From an uncultured Eggerthellaceae bacterium (GTDB taxonomy: Bacteria > Actinomycetota > Coriobacteriia > Coriobacteriales > Eggerthellaceae), in NCBI GenBank assembly GCA_910589135.1, contig CAJUSL010000063.1, forward strand, positions 1-8,739: DNA of 8,739 nucleotides. Direction: 5' to 3'. The position numbers and the translations under genes were made by a program. Shown here piece by piece: positions 4,718 to 8,739 of this stretch. Numbering within the stretch: the stretch's first letter is position 1; each line of letters opens with the position of its first letter. A model generated the notes under the pieces. It was not told the DNA's origin and made no database searches. It worked only from the letters and a program-made list of their open reading frames with translations.

Positions 4718-5821
4718 ATGGCAGACCTACAGCTTCGCTTCCACCACGACATGCTCGTGCTGTCCACTCCCGTTGCGCCCCAGCTTGAACGCATCGGCAT
4801 CGATTCCGCGCGCGACAACAAGTTGACGCTGCTCCTCGAACCCGAGGTCATGGGCGAGATATACGCGCTCGAGTCCGCTGCGGGCGCCCAGTGCGTCGTC
4901 GCCGACACGGCGTTCATGACGCCCGCGCGGCTCGCGCATGCAGGCATGAAGGGCAGCGCCGACAAGCTTGCCGACAGCGCCCTGCGGGTCGCCACCGAGC
5001 ACACGCCTCAGCACGTGCTCGTGGAAATCGGGCCCTGCGGGCTTCCGCTCGATGCGTCGTCCAAGGCGTCGCTCAACGAAAACCGCGACCAGTACGCGCG
5101 CGCTGCGGCCACGTTTGCCCCGTTCGAGTCGCTGTTCGACGCGTTCTTTCTGAACGGGTTCACCAGCTGCTCCGATTTGAAGTGCGCGCTCATGGGCATG
5201 CGGAAGGTGACCGACAAGCCCATTTTGGCGTCGGTCGATGTGGTGCCGGCCGGGGAAGGCGCCGCCGCAGGAGCGCTTCATGGCGCGGCTGTGACCGACG
5301 CGTCCGCCCCCGCAGCCGACGCCGCAGTCGCCACTGCGTCCACCGCCCCCGTCTACACCCTCGGCGGCAAAGGCCGCGAGACGTTCGCCCAGGCCGTCGC
5401 CGTCATGGCCGAATACGGCGCGCAAGTCGCGGGCTTCCAGGCAGCGGTTGCTCCCGACGAGGCCGCCAAGCTGGCCGAACAGGCTGCTTCCGCGTCGTTC
5501 CTTCCGGTGCTGGCCCAGCTGGTCGTCGCCGACGTGAACCCCGAGCAGGCCGCCCCTACCCCCGAAAACCCGTACTTCGAACCCGACGCCATGATCGAAT
5601 CCGCCGACGTCTTGAGGGCCGCTGGCGCGCAATTCCTGCGCGCCACGGGCAACGCCACGCCCTCGTACACGGGCGCGCTGGTGGCCGCGACGGTCGGCGA
5701 CAGCGTGCTGCGGGCGCCGTCGGCGGCCGCAGCACAGGGAGGTTCCGTCTCGGCCGACCCCGACGAGCTCGCTGCGCTGCTCCGCGCGCGCGTTTCCCAG
5801 GCGCTCGACGGCGGCCGCTAA
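4718..5821 (+). CDS. Degenerate homocysteine S-methyltransferase-like protein
   Basis: This 367-residue protein follows the S-methyl_trans (MetH N-domain/BHMT) barrel layout. An N-terminal strand is followed by EPEVMGEIYALESAAGAQ and an ADTAFMTPARL segment (62-72). It then has VEIGPCG (102-108), DAFFLNGFTSCSDLKCAL (141-158), KPILASVDV (167-175), a helix-strand unit to GAQVAGFQAAV (234-244), LPVLAQLVV (262-270) and AAGAQFLRATGNATP (301-315). Each functional motif known in the family is altered: DGAMGT is STPVAP (16-21), the zinc ligand motif G-x-N-C is GFQA (239-242), and GGCCGT is RATGNA (308-313). A methyl transfer to homocysteine is therefore unlikely. An Ala-rich insert (about 180-210) splits the barrel. 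ATG 4718 is preferred because homology begins there, though its ribosome site is weak. An in-frame ATG at 4697 and a TTG at 4433 also exist, but the residues they add look non-coding. It shares a transcript with the next gene, 22 bp downstream. Confidence 0.8.
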   Translation: MADLQLRFHHDMLVLSTPVAPQLERIGIDSARDNKLTLLLEPEVMGEIYALESAAGAQCVVADTAFMTPARLAHAGMKGSADKLADSALRVATEHTPQHVLVEIGPCGLPLDASSKASLNENRDQYARAAATFAPFESLFDAFFLNGFTSCSDLKCALMGMRKVTDKPILASVDVVPAGEGAAAGALHGAAVTDASAPAADAAVATASTAPVYTLGGKGRETFAQAVAVMAEYGAQVAGFQAAVAPDEAAKLAEQAASASFLPVLAQLVVADVNPEQAAPTPENPYFEPDAMIESADVLRAAGAQFLRATGNATPSYTGALVAATVGDSVLRAPSAAAAQGGSVSADPDELAALLRARVSQALDGGR

Positions 5822-5843
5822 GCGAAAGGCGGTCGACCCCTCC

Positions 5844-6344
5844 ATGTTCAAAGTCCGCGCGAAATACCTGCTGCTCGTAGCCGCCGGCGTCTGGCTGCTC
5901 GCCGGGCTCAACATCGTGCGCCTGGGCGTGCTGGCCTGCATGGAGGGTGCCGTGCCGCCGTTCCTGGCAGGCGATGCTGCCTCGTTCGGCGCTCCGGCTG
6001 CCGCCATCATGCTGGCGGTCGGCATCCCGGCCGTGTTCCTTGCCTTCCACCCCATGTTCAGCAAGCTGGTGGGCAAGCATGCCGACCGCATCCGCGGCTA
6101 CGGGGAAGACCGCATGCACGTGCTGCGCTTCTTCGACGTGAAGGGCTACGTGGTCATGGCCATCATGATGGGAGGCGGCATCGGACTGCGCGCCGCCGGA
6201 TTCGTGCCCAGCTGGTTCGTGGCGTTCTTCTACACGGGCCTGGGTGCGGCGCTTGCGCTTGCCGGCATCGGGTTCCTCGTGCATTACGCGCACCGCGGGG
6301 GCACGATCACGTGCCCCGTCACGAAGAAGACGCGCCTGGCGTAG
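5844..6344 (+). CDS. Four-TM membrane protein of unknown function
   Basis: This 166-residue protein starts MFKVRAKYLLLVAAGVWLLA. It has four hydrophobic segments at about 8-32, 47-69, 101-119 and 122-148. A basic cytoplasmic-looking loop at 74-100 contains HADRIRGYGEDRMHV. The C-terminal tail is basic and includes TCPVTKKTRLA. No catalytic or transport signature is recognised. The first segment, with VWLLAGLNIVRLG, resembles small uncharacterised membrane proteins seen in Firmicutes and Actinobacteria, but no name can be given. It starts 22 bp after the methyltransferase-like gene; the nearest purine-rich site (GAAAGG, 5824-5829) is about 14 bp from ATG, so translation may depend on coupling. 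Its stop codon lies inside the stem of the operon terminator. Confidence 0.8.
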   Translation: MFKVRAKYLLLVAAGVWLLAGLNIVRLGVLACMEGAVPPFLAGDAASFGAPAAAIMLAVGIPAVFLAFHPMFSKLVGKHADRIRGYGEDRMHVLRFFDVKGYVVMAIMMGGGIGLRAAGFVPSWFVAFFYTGLGAALALAGIGFLVHYAHRGGTITCPVTKKTRLA

Positions 6345-6421
6345 GGGCGGGAGGGCTTTTTCGGCAGGTTCCCGCCGTCGGCTTGGCCGGCGAGCTATCG
6401 GTGCATCTCCCGCCCCTTTTT
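6343..6421 (+). terminator. Branched terminator overlapping the stop codon
   Basis: AGGGGCGGGAG (6343-6353) pairs exactly with CTCCCGCCCCT (6407-6417), an 11-bp GC-rich stem followed by TTTTT (6417-6421). The 53-nt loop holds a second stem, CGCCG (6373-6377) with CGGCG (6388-6392). The left arm includes the last two bases of the TAG stop of the preceding gene. The T-tract is on the plus strand, so it ends the methyltransferase-like operon. The minus-strand transcript of the MerR gene meets the same hairpin, but without a U-run. Confidence 0.8.
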
Positions 6422-6455
6422 CTCGACGTTCCCTTCCGCCCGGCCACCCGGCCCG

Positions 6456-7316
6456 CTACACGTTCGCCTGGATGACCTCGTTCAGGAAGGTGGTTGCGCC
6501 TTCGCCGGCAGCGCTGTCGTAGTAGTCGACGAAGCGCGCGTCGGTCAGATACCCCTGCGCGAGCGCCCGGTGTGCATCGGGCGTGTAGGCGCCCTCGCCC
6601 CAGTGCATGCGAATCCACTGCGCATGCATGGCGGCCAGCCGCGCCGCCTCGGGCGAGCTGGCGTCTCCGGTCCGCATGACTGCGGCCAGCGTGCTTTTGA
6701 TGTCGGCCTCTAGCTGCTCCTTGGATTCCCAGGTCGCCCGGTCCATGCCCAGGAAGCGCTCGTTCGCCTCGTCGATGGCCTTGCTTCCGTAGCGCTCGCG
6801 CGCCTCGGCGCCATATTCGGCCTCGAATCGGTCGACCGACTGACGCTTCAGCTGCTCGAATTTCTGCTCGTCGTTCATTTCCTCGTATGCCTCCAATCCT
6901 GCGACCGCCTTTCGCACGGTCTCAATCGTGTGTTGCAAACTGCTTTGCTGCGCGCACAGCGAATCGAGATGAGCAGCAAGCGTGCCTCGCAGGTCGAAGC
7001 CGGGGTCGCAGAGCGCGCGTTCGATAGCCGCGAGCGGCAGCCTGCAGTTGCGCAGCATCAGGATGTGCTGCAGCCGGCGCACGTCGCGCGTCCCGTAGCT
7101 GCGGTAGCCGTTGGCGTCGCGCGAGGGCGACAGCAGCCCGATGGAATCGTAGTAGCGCAGCGTGCGCGGGCTTACTCCTGCAAGCTCGGCCAGCTGCTTG
7201 GTCGAGTAGCTGACTTGCGTGGCCGCCGCGGAAGCATCGCCGGCGCCTTGCGCGCCGCCGGTTGCGTTCCGCGCGACGCTGCTTGCCAGGCACGCTTCTT
7301 TCCGGCTATTCGCCAT
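6456..7316 (-). CDS. MerR-family regulator with TipAS-type effector domain
   Basis: This 286-residue transcription factor has a MerR winged helix-turn-helix at about 37-105: YSTKQLAELAGVSPRTLRYYD, then GLLSPSRDANGYRSYG. A dimerisation helix follows at about 112-150. A TipAS-like all-helical domain (about 165-280) contains AEARERYGSKA, a WESKEQ segment, the MHAQWIRMHWGEGAYTPDAH block and YLTDARFVDYYD near the end. TipA-type proteins bind drugs such as thiopeptides and activate resistance or efflux genes. The chosen start (MANSRK) has AAGGAGGG at 7321-7328 four bases upstream. An earlier ATG at 7349 lies almost at the predicted transcription start. The 36-residue Ala/Gly-rich N-terminal extension is unusual for the family. 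No Cys occurs after residue 121, so the covalent thiopeptide capture known for Streptomyces TipAS is not possible. The adjacent promoter has MerR architecture, implying autoregulation. Confidence 0.92.
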   Translation of the reverse strand: MANSRKEACLASSVARNATGGAQGAGDASAAATQVSYSTKQLAELAGVSPRTLRYYDSIGLLSPSRDANGYRSYGTRDVRRLQHILMLRNCRLPLAAIERALCDPGFDLRGTLAAHLDSLCAQQSSLQHTIETVRKAVAGLEAYEEMNDEQKFEQLKRQSVDRFEAEYGAEARERYGSKAIDEANERFLGMDRATWESKEQLEADIKSTLAAVMRTGDASSPEAARLAAMHAQWIRMHWGEGAYTPDAHRALAQGYLTDARFVDYYDSAAGEGATTFLNEVIQANV

Positions 7317-7359
7317 CGTGCCCTCCTTCCCATGCGCTTCGCGTTTCATCTCGCAGCCT

Positions 7360-7390
7360 ATGCTAGGGGGTGACGCAGCGTCAAGGTCAA
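7360..7390 (-). promoter_or_regulatory. MerR-type autoregulated promoter with 19-bp spacer
   Basis: On the minus strand, TTGACC (7390-7385) and TAGCAT (7365-7360) are separated by exactly 19 bp. That overlong spacing is characteristic of promoters remodelled by MerR activators. The spacer contains the odd-length palindrome TGACGCTGCGTCA (7371-7383), the expected operator position. Transcription would start near 7353, leaving a leader of about 37 nt before the ATG at 7316. The spacing and symmetry are seen directly; autoregulation follows from the family rule. Confidence 0.8.
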
Positions 7391-7523
7391 GCCCATCGTA
7401 CGGCCAGCGGCCAGCCTACGTGCCGCGTGCCATGATTGCAGGCAGCCATCCGCTTCGCCGCGAATGCAATTTCGTCCTCGCATTCTTCCGGCAATGTGAC
7501 GTGCAGGTAACGAGTGCATTCGG

Positions 7524-7579
7524 AATTGACGGATAGTCAATTCTGTTCATTGACGGGGTGTCAACTACGGCAGTAGTCT
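7524..7579 (+). promoter_or_regulatory. TetR promoter with two tandem palindromic operators
   Basis: AATTGAC and GTCAATT flank a 5-bp centre at 7524-7542. A second copy, TTGAC and GTCAA around GGGGT, lies at 7550-7564, with centres 24 bp apart. The two 15-bp cores (TTGACGGATAGTCAA and TTGACGGGGTGTCAA) agree at 12 positions. TTGACG at 7550-7555 also fits a -35 box, with TAGTCT at 7574-7579 as -10 and an 18-bp spacer, so a bound repressor would block RNA polymerase. The gene begins 38 bp on, with AAGGAGAGG at 7604-7612. This suits autorepression by the TetR protein encoded next. Confidence 0.7.
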
Positions 7580-7616
7580 TCGACGTGTACTTGTTGCGCG
7601 GTCAAGGAGAGGACGC

Positions 7617-8228
7617 ATGAGGGGCCAGGGAAGCAACGCGAGCAAGCAATCGGCTTCTTCCAAGAGCGACCTTCGTCGTGCCGAAATCATAGCGGCTGCC
7701 CGCGAATTGTACGAGGAAAAGGGCCTTTCCCGCACCTCCGTCCGAGACATCACCGCCCGCGTCGGCGTCACGCGCTCGCTGTTCTACCACTATTTCGCCG
7801 ACAAGGACGCCGTCACTTCGGCCGTGCTCGACGATTACATCGACGACTACCTGGAAGCCCTGTCGCACTGGAACGCCGGCCGTCGCGAGGGTGACATCGA
7901 CCACGCACTGGCCACCGTCGTGCGCCTGCTGCGTCTGGGCCTGTTCGAGAACGACGCCTTCCACGCCGCGCTGGCCTCCGACGAGAACGCGGCGCTGTAC
8001 CTCGAGTTCGTCAACCGCGTGGCCGACCACATCACCAACTACATCATTGAGACCACCGTGCGAGACTATGCAAGCCTGCACGAGATTCGGATTCAACACC
8101 TGTATGAGACGTTCTATGTGCTCACGCTTGGTGTTATCGGGTATCTGCGCAAGCACCCCGACGCTGACGACGCCGTCATCGCCGACGTGATTGCCCAGAC
8201 GCTCTATTTGGACAGGCCCCAGAAGTAG
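7617..8228 (+). CDS. TetR/AcrR-family transcriptional regulator
   Basis: This 203-residue protein has the TetR DNA-binding domain at about 20-66: RRAEIIAAARELYEEKGL, then TSVRDITARVGVTRSLFYHYFADKDAV, with the recognition helix around VTRSLFYHYF. The remaining helices (70-200) form the ligand and dimer domain, which is not conserved enough to name a ligand. A polar Ser/Gln/Lys-rich tail of about 18 residues precedes the HTH. AAGGAGAGG at 7604-7612 supports the ATG. Two palindromes upstream are the likely operators. The DUF5692-type membrane gene starts 11 bp after the stop with its own AGGAGG, so the two form an operon and the membrane protein is its probable target. The MerR-TipAS gene is divergent, but the two promoters lie about 130 bp apart. 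Confidence 0.93.
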   Translation: MRGQGSNASKQSASSKSDLRRAEIIAAARELYEEKGLSRTSVRDITARVGVTRSLFYHYFADKDAVTSAVLDDYIDDYLEALSHWNAGRREGDIDHALATVVRLLRLGLFENDAFHAALASDENAALYLEFVNRVADHITNYIIETTVRDYASLHEIRIQHLYETFYVLTLGVIGYLRKHPDADDAVIADVIAQTLYLDRPQK

Positions 8229-8239
8229 AGGAGGACATC

Positions 8240-8739
8240 ATGTTATTCGACGTATACGGGCCTAACGCGCTGTACCAATGGCTGGGACTGTTCATGGTCC
8301 TGGCCGCGCTCATCCTGCTGAACGAGTTCGCGCGCAGGACGAAGGCGGGCGGCATCTTCATCTTCATCGGGGTGTGCGGCGCCATGACCGTCTACTGCCT
8401 GGCGGTCGAGATCGGCGCGGCCATGGGCGCCGAATGGGCGCTCAACAATCCCACGCACACCGACATGAACAGCTGGTTCCACTACGCCAAGGTCTATGCG
8501 GCCACGGCCGGCTGCATAGGCTTCATGATGATCAAGTACAGCTGGGGCAAGATCGGGCGCAGCCATTGGTTCAAGGCGTTTCCGTTCGTGATCGTGGCCA
8601 TCAACATCCTCATCGCCGTGGCGAGCGACTTCGAGAGCGCGTTTCGCGCCTGGGGCACCAGCTGGGTGTCCACCGAAGGCGTGGTGCTGAACGGCGGCTG
8701 GCACAACGTGTTCAACGGCGTGGCGGGCCTGCTCAACAT
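8240..8739 (+). CDS. DUF5692-type polytopic membrane protein, 3' end outside window
   Basis: From ATG 8240 the frame stays open to the window edge for 166 codons, starting MLFDVYGPNALYQWLGLF. Hydrophobic segments lie at about 11-30, 38-61, 82-100 and 112-128, then an exported-looking region with WGTSWVSTEGVVLNGGWHN. The pattern matches the DUF5692 family as remembered from Eggerthellaceae, whose function is unknown; the match was not tested by a search. AGGAGG at 8229-8234 lies 5 bp before the ATG. It is the second gene of an operon with the TetR regulator, so expression is probably ligand-induced. The minus-strand frames over this stretch are shadows. Confidence 0.85.
   Translation, partial: MLFDVYGPNALYQWLGLFMVLAALILLNEFARRTKAGGIFIFIGVCGAMTVYCLAVEIGAAMGAEWALNNPTHTDMNSWFHYAKVYAATAGCIGFMMIKYSWGKIGRSHWFKAFPFVIVAINILIAVASDFESAFRAWGTSWVSTEGVVLNGGWHNVFNGVAGLLN

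Noticed and set aside
4727..6091. Open minus-strand frame of 454 codons opposite the methyltransferase-like operon
   Set aside because: Antisense shadow in high-GC DNA, covering parts of two genes with good plus-strand protein features.
7317..7349. Upstream ATG for the MerR-TipAS gene
   Set aside because: The ATG at 7316 has AAGGAGGG at the right distance. The ATG at 7349 lies within a few bases of the predicted transcription start and has no ribosome site.
8243..8704. Minus-strand frames at the right end
   Set aside because: They are shadows of the plus-strand DUF5692-type gene, which has a clear ribosome site and membrane segments and runs off the window edge.
1..8739. CRISPR array, transposase, phage or defence genes
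   Set aside because: No regularly spaced repeats, DDE-type proteins, integrases or defence domains are seen on either strand.

Overview
The window is GC-rich bacterial chromosome with strong Shine-Dalgarno sites, GC-biased third codon positions and short intergenic gaps. The protein set includes paired small lipoproteins, a TetR regulator next to a DUF5692-type membrane protein, a MerR-TipAS regulator and a degenerate homocysteine-methyltransferase-like protein. This best suits a gut actinobacterium of the Coriobacteriia, probably Eggerthellaceae. That placement is inferred from general knowledge of these families; no rRNA or tRNA is present to confirm it.

Layout. (1) Positions 1-915 are almost gene-free. 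The left edge may carry the first 27 codons of a minus-strand gene. The rest holds a terminator-like hairpin and a roughly 250-bp imperfect inverted-repeat element (427-678) resembling a dispersed intergenic repeat. (2) Positions 916-2726 carry two tandem paralogous secreted lipoproteins, each with its own ribosome binding site, separated by a strong UUCG-loop terminator. (3) Positions 2808-4094 encode a multi-domain membrane protein: zinc ribbon, charged coiled coil, Ala/Gly/Pro linker with a 16-residue repeat, and a DUF4013-like membrane domain. It may be cotranscribed with the second lipoprotein. (4) Positions 4095-4717 are non-coding. They hold a terminator, an A+T-rich island with a perfect 13-bp inverted repeat, and a candidate structured RNA of about 140 nt ending in an intrinsic terminator. 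(5) Positions 4718-6344 are a two-gene unit: a homocysteine S-methyltransferase-like protein that has lost every recognisable catalytic and zinc motif, and a four-TM protein of unknown function. It is closed by a branched terminator that overlaps the stop codon. (6) Positions 6456-7616 hold a minus-strand MerR-TipAS regulator with a textbook 19-bp-spacer MerR promoter, and a shared divergent control region. (7) Positions 7617-8739 hold a TetR regulator with two tandem palindromic operators, followed 11 nt later by a DUF5692-type membrane protein cut by the window edge.

The clearest functional units are the autoregulated MerR-TipAS gene, the TetR/DUF5692 pair, and the lipoprotein pair with its zinc-ribbon membrane neighbour, which could form a cell-envelope module. 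No CRISPR array, insertion sequence, transposase, defence cassette or phage gene was seen. The items most likely to be undescribed are the candidate small RNA, the catalytically stripped methyltransferase paralogue and the inverted-repeat element.
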